Source of the DNA: Campylobacteraceae bacterium
Lineage (GTDB): Bacteria; Campylobacterota; Campylobacteria; Campylobacterales; Sulfurovaceae
Direction: 5' to 3'
DNA length: 6,179 nucleotides
NCBI GenBank assembly: GCA_026985495.1
Contig: JALSQJ010000258.1
Location: 1-6,179 of the forward strand
Shown here: positions 1 to 6,099 of the stretch, piece by piece
Position numbering within the stretch: position 1 is the first letter of the stretch
Layout: the number at the start of each line of letters is the position of its first letter
Made by a program: the position numbers and the translations under genes
The notes under the pieces: model-generated
Database searches by the model: none
Told to the model about the DNA's origin: nothing
What the model saw: the letters and a program-made list of their open reading frames with translations, nothing else

Positions 1-629
1 CTGTTGCAGCCTATTCATATATGGCACTTGTTCCTGTTATTCAACCTCCAATAATGAGAGCATTAACAACCAAAGAGGAGCGACAGATTGTAATGAAGAG
101 AACACGCCAAGTACATAGATTAGAGAAATTAATTTTCCCTATAGTTGTATTGATGTTGTCTATTATGCTTCTTCCTGAGTCAACACCACTTATTGGAGCA
201 TTTGCATTTGGTAACTTTGCCAAAGAGTCAGGTGTTGTTGATAGATTGAGTGATACTATGCAGAACTCTTTAATTAATGTTATTACTATCTTCTTAGGTC
301 TTGGTGTTGGTTCAAAACTAGCAGCAGATAAGTTCTTGGTATTAGAGAGTTTAGGTATTATGATTATCGGTCTTTTAGCATTCTCAGCAGGTACTGCAAT
401 GGGTGTGCTTATGGCAAAAGTGATGAATAAGTTCTCTAAAGACCCTATAAATCCACTAATTGGAGCAGCAGGTGTTTCTGCCGTACCAATGTCTGCACGG
501 GTTGTATCTAAAGTTGGGGCAGAAGAGAAACCAGGTAATGTTCTACTTATGCACGCAATGGGACCAAATGTTGCAGGTGTAATTGGGTCAGCAGTTGCAG
601 CTGGTGTACTCCTTTCTATTTTTAAATAA
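1..629 (+). CDS. oadB: Na+-transporting oxaloacetate/methylmalonyl-CoA decarboxylase beta subunit, C-terminal part (5' end outside window)
   Basis: The frame is open from the window edge (first full codon at 3), giving about 208 C-terminal residues of a family protein usually near 380-430 residues. OadB is the multi-spanning membrane subunit that decarboxylates carboxybiotin on the alpha subunit and exports Na+. Family hallmarks seen: [10 protein letters not shown] and [10 protein letters not shown] near the window start, then [17 protein letters not shown] at 450-500, and [16 protein letters not shown] near the end. The Asn, Gly, Ser and Arg of the NPLIG...SAR segment have the same spacing as N373, G377, S382 and R389, reported as important in Klebsiella OadB. 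Hydrophobic segments lie at about 129-173, 264-308, 351-413 and 543-623. The ATG at 21 is internal and not the start. The alpha (and gamma) subunit genes probably lie upstream. Oxaloacetate is the likely substrate given neighbouring pckA, but a methylmalonyl-CoA or glutaconyl-CoA enzyme cannot be excluded. Confidence 0.93.
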   Translation, partial: VAAYSYMALVPVIQPPIMRALTTKEERQIVMKRTRQVHRLEKLIFPIVVLMLSIMLLPESTPLIGAFAFGNFAKESGVVDRLSDTMQNSLINVITIFLGLGVGSKLAADKFLVLESLGIMIIGLLAFSAGTAMGVLMAKVMNKFSKDPINPLIGAAGVSAVPMSARVVSKVGAEEKPGNVLLMHAMGPNVAGVIGSAVAAGVLLSIFK

Positions 630-640
630 AACTACATAAA

Positions 641-671
641 AAAATAACGTTGCGTTAAGTAACGTTATTTT
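641..671. terminator. Perfect 11-bp inverted repeat after oadB, likely bidirectional-looking terminator
   Basis: AAAATAACGTT (641-651) pairs perfectly with AACGTTATTTT (661-671) around a 9-base loop. It begins 11 bases after the oadB stop. An A-run precedes the stem and a T-run ends it, as expected for an intrinsic terminator. The stem is A/T-rich, which is common in low-G+C genomes but makes it weaker than a classic GC stem. Confidence 0.7.
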
Positions 672-692
672 AAATAATCACTTTAAGTAAGT

Positions 693-719
693 TTGTTAAT
701 ATATATTCAATAGTATAAT
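693..719 (+). promoter_or_regulatory. Candidate sigma-70 promoter for pckA
   Basis: An exact TATAAT lies at 714-719, with TTGTTA at 693-698 and a 15-base gap, shorter than the usual 17. Campylobacterota promoters often lack a good -35, so the -10 carries most of the weight. Initiation near 726 would give pckA a leader of about 165 bases that contains the hairpin at 768-821. A weaker alternative (TATATAA near 866-872) lies too close to the ribosome binding site to be convincing. Confidence 0.4.
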
Positions 720-767
720 TCTGTTTAAATTTATAGGTGTTAAAAAGTATATCAAGTTTAGATTATT

Positions 768-821
768 ACTATATGGTAAATAAAATGAGATCTTAATCTA
801 TCTCCTTTTATTTGCTATAGT
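768..821 (+). promoter_or_regulatory. Large imperfect hairpin in the presumed pckA leader
   Basis: Bases 778-791 pair with 800-813 (14 positions, one T/C mismatch at 786/805) around an 8-base loop. ACTATA (768-773) pairs with TATAGT (816-821) across a small internal loop, extending the stem. No T-run follows directly, so it does not look like a standard terminator for the + strand. It may be a structured 5' leader of pckA, a protein-binding dyad or a second weak terminator. It matches no riboswitch class that I recognise. Confidence 0.45.
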
Positions 822-890
822 TGGTTTACGTAGTATTAATCACTTTACATAGCAAAAAGTTAACATATATAAAATGAAAAGGTACATGAA

Positions 891-2471
891 ATGAGCACCC
901 CTACACCAAATGGTCTTGATAAGTTAGGACTTGAAAATATCGGGAAGGTTTACTATAACCTTAGTTATGATGAACTTCAAGCACATGAAGTTAACAAGAA
1001 TGAGTGTAAAATCTCATCTACTGGAACAGCAATGTGTGACACTGGTATTTTTACAGGTAGAAGTCCAAAAGATAAATATTTTGTGGATCAAGTACCATCA
1101 AATGAACATATCTCTTGGGGTGATATTAACAAAAAGATTGATAAAGAGAAATTTGATACCCTTTTTGATTTGACTAAAAAGCAACTATCTGGAAAAGATA
1201 TTTATATTATGGATGTCTATGCTGGAGCTAGTGATGCTAGTAAAAAATCAGTTCGTTTTATTTCAGAGGTTGCATGGCAAGCACACTTTGTAAAAAATAT
1301 GTTTATTCGTCCTACTGAAGAGGAGTTGAAAACATTTGAACCAGATTTCGTTGTCTATAACGGTTGTAAAACTACAAATGAAAATTACAAAGCTATGGAT
1401 TTACACTCAGATGTTTATGTATGTTTTAATATTGAGGAGAATATCTCTATCATTGGTGGAACATGGTATGGTGGAGAGATGAAAAAGGGTATCTTCTCTA
1501 TGATGAACTACTGGTTACCATTAGAGGGAAAACTCTCTATGCACTGTTCAGCAAATGTAGGTAAAGATGATGATGTTTGTCTCTTCTTTGGTCTTTCAGG
1601 AACAGGAAAGACAACTCTTTCAACTGACCCAGAGAGAGCCTTAATTGGTGATGATGAACATGGTTGGGACGATAATGGTGTCTTTAACTTTGAGGGTGGT
1701 TGTTATGCAAAAGTTATTGACCTTAAAGAGGAGAATGAACCAGAAATTTTTGGTGCCATTGTTAAAGATGCTCTTTTAGAAAATGTGGTTGCAGATGCTT
1801 CTGGTAATGTCGATTATTCAGATATTTCAAAAACACAAAATACAAGAGTCTCTTATCCTATTGAACATATTGTAAATCATAAAAAAGATTTACAAGCTGG
1901 TCACCCTAGCAATATTATATTCTTATCTTACGATGCTTTTGGAGTTTTACCTCCTGTATCTAAGCTTAATAGAGAACAGGCAATGTATTACTTCTTAAGT
2001 GGATATACAGCAAAAGTTGCAGGAACAGAGCGTGGAATTACAGAGCCAGTTACTACATTCTCTGCATGTTTTGGAGAGGCTTTTTTACCTCTTCACCCTA
2101 CTAAATATGCAAAACTACTTGGTAAAAAGATAGATGAACACAATGTAAATGTCTATCTTGTAAATACAGGACTTAATGGTGCTGGAAAACGTATGAGTAT
2201 CAAAGATACTAGAGCTTGTATTAATGGTATTTTGAATGGTTCTATTAATGATGCAGAGTTTGATACTGTTCCTGTTTTTAACTTAAAGTTCCCAACCTCT
2301 CTTAACGGAATTACCAATAACTCTATTTTGAACCCTATGAGTACATGGGAGAGCAAAGAGAAATTTGATGAAACTCTTAGGTCTCTAGCAGGTAAATTTA
2401 TTGAAAATTTTGACAGATATAATGATAATGGTTCAGAGTTTGATTACTCTGCTGCAGGACCAAAGCTTTAA
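891..2471 (+). CDS. pckA: Phosphoenolpyruvate carboxykinase (ATP)
   Basis: Complete 526-residue enzyme, the normal length for the ATP-dependent family (E. coli is 540). It interconverts oxaloacetate + ATP and PEP + CO2 + ADP in the cytoplasm, for gluconeogenesis or, in reverse, anaplerosis. Signature residues seen: Arg57 in TGRSPKDK (substrate site), Tyr193 and Lys198/199 in [11 protein letters not shown] (metal and substrate), His218 in MHCSANVG (metal), P-loop GLSGTGKTT at 234-242, Asp254/255 in [10 protein letters not shown] (kinase-2/metal), Arg319 in NTRVSYP, and [10 protein letters not shown] at 373-382. No key residue is missing. AAAAGG at 877-882 sits 8 bases before the ATG, supporting this start. 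It is separated from oadB by a terminator-like hairpin, so it is probably its own unit. Its stop is 5 bases from that of the convergent helicase. Together with oadB it places control of the PEP-pyruvate-oxaloacetate node here. Confidence 0.98.
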   Translation: MSTPTPNGLDKLGLENIGKVYYNLSYDELQAHEVNKNECKISSTGTAMCDTGIFTGRSPKDKYFVDQVPSNEHISWGDINKKIDKEKFDTLFDLTKKQLSGKDIYIMDVYAGASDASKKSVRFISEVAWQAHFVKNMFIRPTEEELKTFEPDFVVYNGCKTTNENYKAMDLHSDVYVCFNIEENISIIGGTWYGGEMKKGIFSMMNYWLPLEGKLSMHCSANVGKDDDVCLFFGLSGTGKTTLSTDPERALIGDDEHGWDDNGVFNFEGGCYAKVIDLKEENEPEIFGAIVKDALLENVVADASGNVDYSDISKTQNTRVSYPIEHIVNHKKDLQAGHPSNIIFLSYDAFGVLPPVSKLNREQAMYYFLSGYTAKVAGTERGITEPVTTFSACFGEAFLPLHPTKYAKLLGKKIDEHNVNVYLVNTGLNGAGKRMSIKDTRACINGILNGSINDAEFDTVPVFNLKFPTSLNGITNNSILNPMSTWESKEKFDETLRSLAGKFIENFDRYNDNGSEFDYSAAGPKL

Positions 2472-2476
2472 AAGTT

Positions 2477-5317
2477 TTACGAACGTCGTCTTGACGTTCG
2501 TTTCTCACCACCACTTCTATTTTTCCCATTACCATTTCTTGCCCCTCTATTGTTAGAGCGACCTCCTCGTCGTCCTTTTGTAAAACAGCTGTCACATATA
2601 GAGAAACGGTAGGTAAAGTCTAAACTCTTTCCACAACGATTACATTTTTTTATAAAGTTACCTTGTTTTAAAGAGGCTTCAATATAGTTGTTGAGTCGTA
2701 CTCTTGTTGCTAGTGCTTTCTCTTTTTCTAAAAAGAGATTTTCAAATTTAAATGAGAGCCATAGGTAGAGTGAAATTTCACGGACTCGGTCTTCAGCGTT
2801 GAGCATCATCTCATTGGTTTGGGCAACTTTTGGTAGGTCACGAGGGGGAATGTAGGCTACTTCTTGATTGGCTTCTATCTGTTTTATATATCGGTGAAAT
2901 ACAGACTCAATATATGGAGAAGAGATAGAAGCAGGGGCACAGGCTAAATGAAAGCGTGTTTTTAAATCTAAACGGTATTCATCAACAATGGCTGCAATCT
3001 CTAACATAGAGTCAATATTAGCAGCTACAAAAGGTCCTTCAAACTCCATATTAGCCGCAAAAAAGTTTAAGATGGTTGAGAGGTTTTGTGTCTCTAAAAT
3101 TTCACCAATAAGCATGACATGTTCTAAACTTGCCATAACTGAAAATGGGAGTTCAATATTGGGTAGTGGTTGATAAAATTTGGACTCTATGGTCTCTAAT
3201 GTTTTTGCATCTAAAGCACCAATATACCCCACCTCTTCTAAACCGTAACGACCTGCTCTACCAGATATTTGTGCAACCTCTGTTGGGTAAAGTTCTCGTC
3301 TTCTTAGTCCATCAAATTTATTATCTTTAGAGAAGAGTAGGGTTTTAATTGGAAGGTTTAATCCCATGGCAATAGCATCTGTGGCTACTAAAATTTGTGA
3401 TTTACCCTCTCTAAATCTTCTAGCCTCTTCACGACGCACTTCAGGGGAAAGATTACCGTAAACTACAGAGACCTCATAGCGTTGAGAGAGTTGCTGTTTT
3501 AAGCTTAATACATCACGACGTGAAAAAGCAACAATGGCTGTTCCTGACTCTATCTCTTTAATAGGAGTTGGATTTGGTAGTAGATTAAGTGGATTTTTAC
3601 GCTCAAAATGTTTAATGGTTAGTGGCTCATTTAGGTATTCGCATAGTTCTGTAACTGCTTCTAGGACATCAGCCGAACCTGTTAAGATAATCTTTTTAGC
3701 AGGAGCTCCAATAATAGCATTTGCCCACGCCCAACCACGGTCTCGGTCGTTAATCATTTGAATTTCGTCAATTACACAAACATCAACATCTACTGAACCA
3801 TTCATCATCTCAATAGTTGAACTTATATGGGTTGACTCCTCATCAATTATCTCCTCTTCACCTGTAATAAGTGAGACTCCAATTTCCTCTGCTTTTAGAT
3901 TTTCATACCCCTCTAGTGCCAAAAGTCGAAGTGGAGCTAAGTAGTAACCTGTATCGGCTTTTTTCAACTCTTGAAGTGCCTCATAGGTTTTACCCGAGTT
4001 GGTAGGACCCACATGAAAAATAATTTCACGTTTAAGTAATCTAGCCAAAGGGAAAAGGTTTTTAAAATCACGAATGGTTTTAGCTAAAAGTTCCTCTTTT
4101 CGTCTCTTCTCTTTTAAAGGTCGAATATGCTCTATAAAGTGGTAAACAATACGTCTTTTAACTTTCTCTTTAACTTTTAAATTTTTAGATGCAAGGAGTT
4201 GAGGTTCTAAAAACTGTACAATAAATTTATGAATAACACTCTCTTCTAAATCTAGTCCCTCACTAAGTTTAAAGAGTTCACTCTCAATATCTTCTAAATT
4301 CTGTTCAAAATGGTTTTTCATCTCCTCTTTAACTTGAAGTAAATCCTCTTTTATGGGTAACTCTTTCTCATGCCATATCAGTTGATATATAAAACGACGC
4401 TCATATGTAACTAAAGCTTTGTAGGGTATAGAAGTGTTGTAAAATGGGTAAGATTTCTCTTTGCTTACAGAGATGGTGCTTCCCTGTAGCGTTACAAAGT
4501 ATAGAGGGTCAATAATAGCAACAATTTCTCTAAGAATATCAAGTGGAATCTCAATCTCATAAAAATTATCTTCAGGAGGCATGGAGCGTATAAGTTCTAT
4601 CACCTCAAGTTCAGATAGATATTTGTGACCACTTTTAACACGCTCTAAAAAAACTCTTATCTCCTCTTTTTTTTTAGCTATGGCAGAGAGTTTAAGAGCC
4701 TTTAAATTCTCTTTAATATAGAGTTCATCTCTATTTAAAAGAAGATTCTGCTCAATAGTCGTTGTTGTAGTAAGCAGTGATTTGTAAAAAGTCTCTTCAT
4801 TCATCTCAAACTCATAAGATTCGTAGAATTCCATTTGTGAAAGTGTATTAAACTCTACATCAACTCTCTTCTCCCAAATATCCATAAGCTTTTGCTGTCG
4901 TATGTAGTTTAGCTTATTCTCTATCTTCTCTTGAGTTATCTTATTAAATTTTGCATCTATAAAGGAGGATAGAATAAGTTGCTCCTCCTCCCTGTCGTGA
5001 GGTATTTTGTTTAAAATAGAAACAATATAAGAGATTTTATCACTCTCCTTTACTTTAGATTTTGTTAAGTTCATCTGGTCTAAGTAGTTAACGATATGCA
5101 GACGAAGTTGATTGTTCCCCTCTGACCAAACTTGTCGTAATGCACGAATCATCTCTTTTTTAACAAGCATTGCTACTTTTAGGTCAAGTAACATGGTAAG
5201 TTCAACAAGAGTATCTTCACTTAAATGTTTAATCCCTTCATCAAAAGGTTCACCATTCATAATCTCTTTTATTTTATTATTTATCTTTATTGTCTGTTTT
5301 TTCTTTTTTTTTGCCAT
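2477..5317 (-). CDS. Suv3-like superfamily 2 RNA helicase with N-terminal extension, zinc ribbon and Arg/Gly-rich tail
   Basis: 946 residues, predicted cytoplasmic. The core (about 430-700) has Suv3-type motifs: HVGPTNSGKT (P-loop 437-444), APLRLLALE (461-469), TIEM (501-504), DEIQM (Walker B 517-521), LTGSAD (545-550), IVAFSRRD (595-602), YGNLSPEVRRE (620-630), ATDAIAMGLNLP (645-656) and QISGRAGR (683-690). GPTNSGKT, DEIQ and VAFSRR together are typical of the Suv3 (mitochondrial RNA degradosome helicase) family. Residues 1-420 are charged, Lys/Glu-rich and partly coiled-coil-like, with no domain I can name. C892xxC895 and C908xxC911 form a probable zinc ribbon, followed by an Arg/Gly/Asn-rich basic tail (915-946), both suited to RNA binding. 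The start follows a modest AAAGAG site, about 9 bases before the ATG, with a good promoter just upstream. An ATP-driven role in RNA unwinding or turnover is inferred; partner and substrate are unknown. Confidence 0.88.
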   Translation of the reverse strand: MAKKKKKQTIKINNKIKEIMNGEPFDEGIKHLSEDTLVELTMLLDLKVAMLVKKEMIRALRQVWSEGNNQLRLHIVNYLDQMNLTKSKVKESDKISYIVSILNKIPHDREEEQLILSSFIDAKFNKITQEKIENKLNYIRQQKLMDIWEKRVDVEFNTLSQMEFYESYEFEMNEETFYKSLLTTTTTIEQNLLLNRDELYIKENLKALKLSAIAKKKEEIRVFLERVKSGHKYLSELEVIELIRSMPPEDNFYEIEIPLDILREIVAIIDPLYFVTLQGSTISVSKEKSYPFYNTSIPYKALVTYERRFIYQLIWHEKELPIKEDLLQVKEEMKNHFEQNLEDIESELFKLSEGLDLEESVIHKFIVQFLEPQLLASKNLKVKEKVKRRIVYHFIEHIRPLKEKRRKEELLAKTIRDFKNLFPLARLLKREIIFHVGPTNSGKTYEALQELKKADTGYYLAPLRLLALEGYENLKAEEIGVSLITGEEEIIDEESTHISSTIEMMNGSVDVDVCVIDEIQMINDRDRGWAWANAIIGAPAKKIILTGSADVLEAVTELCEYLNEPLTIKHFERKNPLNLLPNPTPIKEIESGTAIVAFSRRDVLSLKQQLSQRYEVSVVYGNLSPEVRREEARRFREGKSQILVATDAIAMGLNLPIKTLLFSKDNKFDGLRRRELYPTEVAQISGRAGRYGLEEVGYIGALDAKTLETIESKFYQPLPNIELPFSVMASLEHVMLIGEILETQNLSTILNFFAANMEFEGPFVAANIDSMLEIAAIVDEYRLDLKTRFHLACAPASISSPYIESVFHRYIKQIEANQEVAYIPPRDLPKVAQTNEMMLNAEDRVREISLYLWLSFKFENLFLEKEKALATRVRLNNYIEASLKQGNFIKKCNRCGKSLDFTYRFSICDSCFTKGRRGGRSNNRGARNGNGKNRSGGEKRTSRRRS
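2479..2501. terminator. Hairpin shared by convergent pckA and helicase ends
   Basis: ACGAACGTC (2479-2487) and GACGTTCGT (2493-2501) form a perfect 9-bp stem with a 5-base loop, starting 8 bases after the pckA stop. On the + strand it is followed by a short TTTC. On the - strand it lies within the last codons of the helicase and its outer end is the first base of the helicase stop codon. The U-tracts are weak on both sides, so termination may be partial or the stem may mainly protect 3' ends. Confidence 0.6.
4667..4675 (-). repeat. A9 homopolymer within the helicase coding strand
   Basis: Nine consecutive T on the + strand (A on the coding strand) encode exactly Lys215-Lys217 (AAA AAA AAA). 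A one-base slip here would truncate the protein before the helicase core. See also the A9 tract near the start codon. Confidence 0.9.
5297..5312 (-). repeat. A9-G-A6 tract at helicase codons 2-7
   Basis: The coding strand has nine A (5304-5312), a G, then six A (5297-5302), immediately after ATGGC, and encodes MAKKKKK. The frame is intact in this sequence. Such tracts are prone to polymerase slippage in replication or transcription. The tract may alternatively just encode a basic, RNA-binding N-terminus. Confidence 0.9.
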
Positions 5318-5353
5318 AGTTTATTACTCTTTTTAACCTGAATTATTTAAAGC

Positions 5354-5381
5354 ATTATAGCAGTTAATCTTTTAATGTGCA
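5354..5381 (-). promoter_or_regulatory. Extended -10 promoter for the helicase gene
   Basis: Read on the - strand, TGCTATAAT combines a perfect -10 hexamer (5354-5359) with the TGn extended -10 element (5360-5362). TGCACA (5376-5381) is a 4-of-6 match to the -35 consensus at a 16-base spacing. Initiation near 5347 gives a leader of about 30 bases before the ATG at 5317. This is the best-looking promoter in the window. Confidence 0.7.
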
Positions 5382-5405
5382 GTTTTTACATTAATATTTA
5401 AAAAT

Positions 5406-5426
5406 AGAGTCAATATAACAGACTCT
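5406..5426. repeat. Perfect 6-bp dyad between divergent promoters
   Basis: AGAGTC (5406-5411) and GACTCT (5421-5426) are separated by 9 A/T-rich bases, giving a 21-bp dyad. It lies between the helicase promoter and the candidate rpmH -10, where an operator would sit. It could also be chance: a 6-bp arm is short, and no regulator family is recognised from it. Confidence 0.35.
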
Positions 5427-5437
5427 TAAGATTAGAT

Positions 5438-5447
5438 TAGATAAAAT
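5438..5447 (+). promoter_or_regulatory. Candidate -10 region for the rpmH-rnpA operon
   Basis: TTAGATAAAAT contains a TAAAAT -10-like hexamer (5442-5447) preceded by tandem GATTA units. There is no clear -35, as often seen in Campylobacterota. Initiation near 5454 would leave a leader of about 60 bases before rpmH. Confidence 0.4.
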
Positions 5448-5468
5448 CGCGTTTCAAATTAATGCTCA

Positions 5469-5487
5469 TGGGTAACATTGTGGGTAA
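5469..5487 (+). repeat. Two TGGGTAA direct repeats in the rpmH leader
   Basis: TGGGTAA occurs at 5469-5475 and 5481-5487, 12 bases apart start to start. The second copy lies within TGTGGGTAA (5479-5487), one base from the DnaA box TGTGGATAA. They lie inside the presumed rpmH leader. Significance is uncertain; two near-matches are not evidence for an origin. Confidence 0.3.
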
Positions 5488-5513
5488 AATACTAATAAGG
5501 ATGGTACTTAGTT

Positions 5514-5648
5514 ATGAAAAGAACGTTTCAACCACATAACACACCAAAAAAAAGAACTCACGGATTTAGAACAAGAATGAAAACTAAAAACGGTCGTAAA
5601 GTAATTTCTGCTAGAAGAGCAAAAGGTAGAAAAAGATTAGCAGTTTAA
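5514..5648 (+). CDS. rpmH: 50S ribosomal protein L34
   Basis: 44-residue, highly basic protein with the family signature [18 protein letters not shown] at the start and [10 protein letters not shown] at the end. This is the standard L34 length, and all conserved positions appear present. L34 is a small, late-assembling component of the large ribosomal subunit. The likely ribosome binding site, AAGGA at 5497-5501, is about 12 bases from the ATG, slightly further than usual; no closer start fits the family. The gene opens the rpmH-rnpA-yidC cluster, and its last 13 bases probably overlap the start of rnpA, which suggests translational coupling of L34 and RNase P protein. Confidence 0.98.
   Translation: MKRTFQPHNTPKKRTHGFRTRMKTKNGRKVISARRAKGRKRLAV
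5621..5626 (+). promoter_or_regulatory. Ribosome binding site for rnpA inside rpmH
   Basis: AAAAGG lies 9 bases before the ATT at 5636 and resembles the sites of pckA (AAAAGG, 8 bases) and yidC (AAAAAAGG, 9 bases). It is the only Shine-Dalgarno-like sequence placed to start the rnpA frame, and so is the main argument for the ATT start. It lies within L34 codons for AKG, so part of its sequence is constrained by coding. Confidence 0.55.
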
Positions 5649-5977
5649 AACATTTCAGTAGTATTAAAACTACTAAAGAGTTCAACAGAGTTTATAACAA
5701 CTCTAAAACTGTACACACTTCATCATTTGTACTCTTTTTTCAATCTTCGTCAAAAGAGTATAAAGTAGGGATAGTTGCTAGTAAAAAAGTTGGTAATGCT
5801 GTCCATCGAAATCGAGCCAAACGACTTCTTCGTGCTCACTTTTTAAATCATATTGACAATTTAAAAGTAGGTAACTACATATTAGTAGCTAAACCGAATT
5901 TATTATTAAATGAGTATCATAAAACTACAGAAGAGATATTTAAGGCATTAAAACGTTTAAAAGCCTTAAAACAATGA
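5636..5977 (+). CDS. rnpA: Ribonuclease P protein component, with apparent ATT start
   Basis: About 113 residues, the usual RnpA length. RnpA is the basic protein that binds RNase P RNA and the 5' leader of pre-tRNA. Seen: [18 protein letters not shown] at the N-terminus (family pattern SLK..keF.rVY) and the RNR signature [18 protein letters not shown] (about 49-66, RNR at 58-60). The frame contains no methionine codon at all, nor any GTG or TTG, from the in-frame TAG at 5627-5629 to the stop TGA at 5975-5977. The best start is ATT at 5636, behind AAAAGG at 5621-5626, overlapping rpmH by 13 bases; ATT at 5663 lacks such a site and would lose conserved residues. No indel is evident: the other two frames also offer no ATG near here. 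Identity is certain; the exact start is inferred. Confidence 0.9.
   Translation: MSSLKHFSSIKTTKEFNRVYNNSKTVHTSSFVLFFQSSSKEYKVGIVASKKVGNAVHRNRAKRLLRAHFLNHIDNLKVGNYILVAKPNLLLNEYHKTTEEIFKALKRLKALKQ
5939..5970 (+). terminator. Hairpin in the last rnpA codons, possible terminator or attenuator
   Basis: TTTAAGGC (5939-5946) pairs perfectly with GCCTTAAA (5963-5970), and inside it TTAAA (5948-5952) pairs with TTTAA (5956-5960) around ACG. The structure lies within the codons for [11 protein letters not shown], ending 7 bases before the end of the stop codon. A T5 run (5980-5984) follows about 10 bases later, further than in a classic terminator. It could cause partial termination before yidC or mark the processed 3' end. 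Confidence 0.45.
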
Positions 5978-5997
5978 TATTTTTAAACACTTTTTGA

Positions 5998-6076
5998 TAT
6001 AATTTACAAATTAATTTAAATATAATTCTTAAAATATTAATATAATTTAACATATACAGTAAATATTTAATATAAT
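5998..6076 (+). promoter_or_regulatory. Four exact TATAAT boxes upstream of yidC
   Basis: TATAAT occurs at 5998-6003, 6021-6026, 6041-6046 and 6071-6076 within the 122-base gap between rnpA and yidC. The last two lie in near-repeats of AAATATT(T)AATATAAT. The last is placed to start a short leader for yidC. The stretch is almost pure A/T, so some hexamers are expected by chance; at least one probably serves yidC. Confidence 0.45.
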
Positions 6077-6099
6077 AAGAATAAAAAAGGTAATTTCTA

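Noticed and set aside
21..629. oadB as a complete short gene starting at ATG 21
   Set aside because: The frame continues upstream with conserved OadB residues (AAYSY) and the N-terminal half of the family is missing, so the gene is cut by the window edge.
768..821. Known riboswitch upstream of pckA
   Set aside because: It is a single A/T-rich stem with no conserved junction or ligand-binding core that I recognise.
874..894. Six-codon frame MKRYMK overlapping the pckA start by ATGA, like a leader peptide
   Set aside because: It has no ribosome binding site of its own and its codons include the pckA Shine-Dalgarno; chance is the simpler explanation.
2153..2595. Antisense open frames opposite the end of pckA and across the helicase end
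   Set aside because: They are shadows of pckA and the helicase, without family resemblance or ribosome binding sites.
5112..5336. Open frame opposite the helicase N-terminus with a Phe-rich hydrophobic end resembling a membrane segment
   Set aside because: The hydrophobic run is the complement of Lys-rich helicase codons and the A9-G-A6 tract; no start signal supports it.
5469..5487. Replication origin near rpmH based on a DnaA-box-like TGTGGGTAA
   Set aside because: Only one or two imperfect matches are present, dnaA is not adjacent, and Campylobacterota commonly have dnaA elsewhere.
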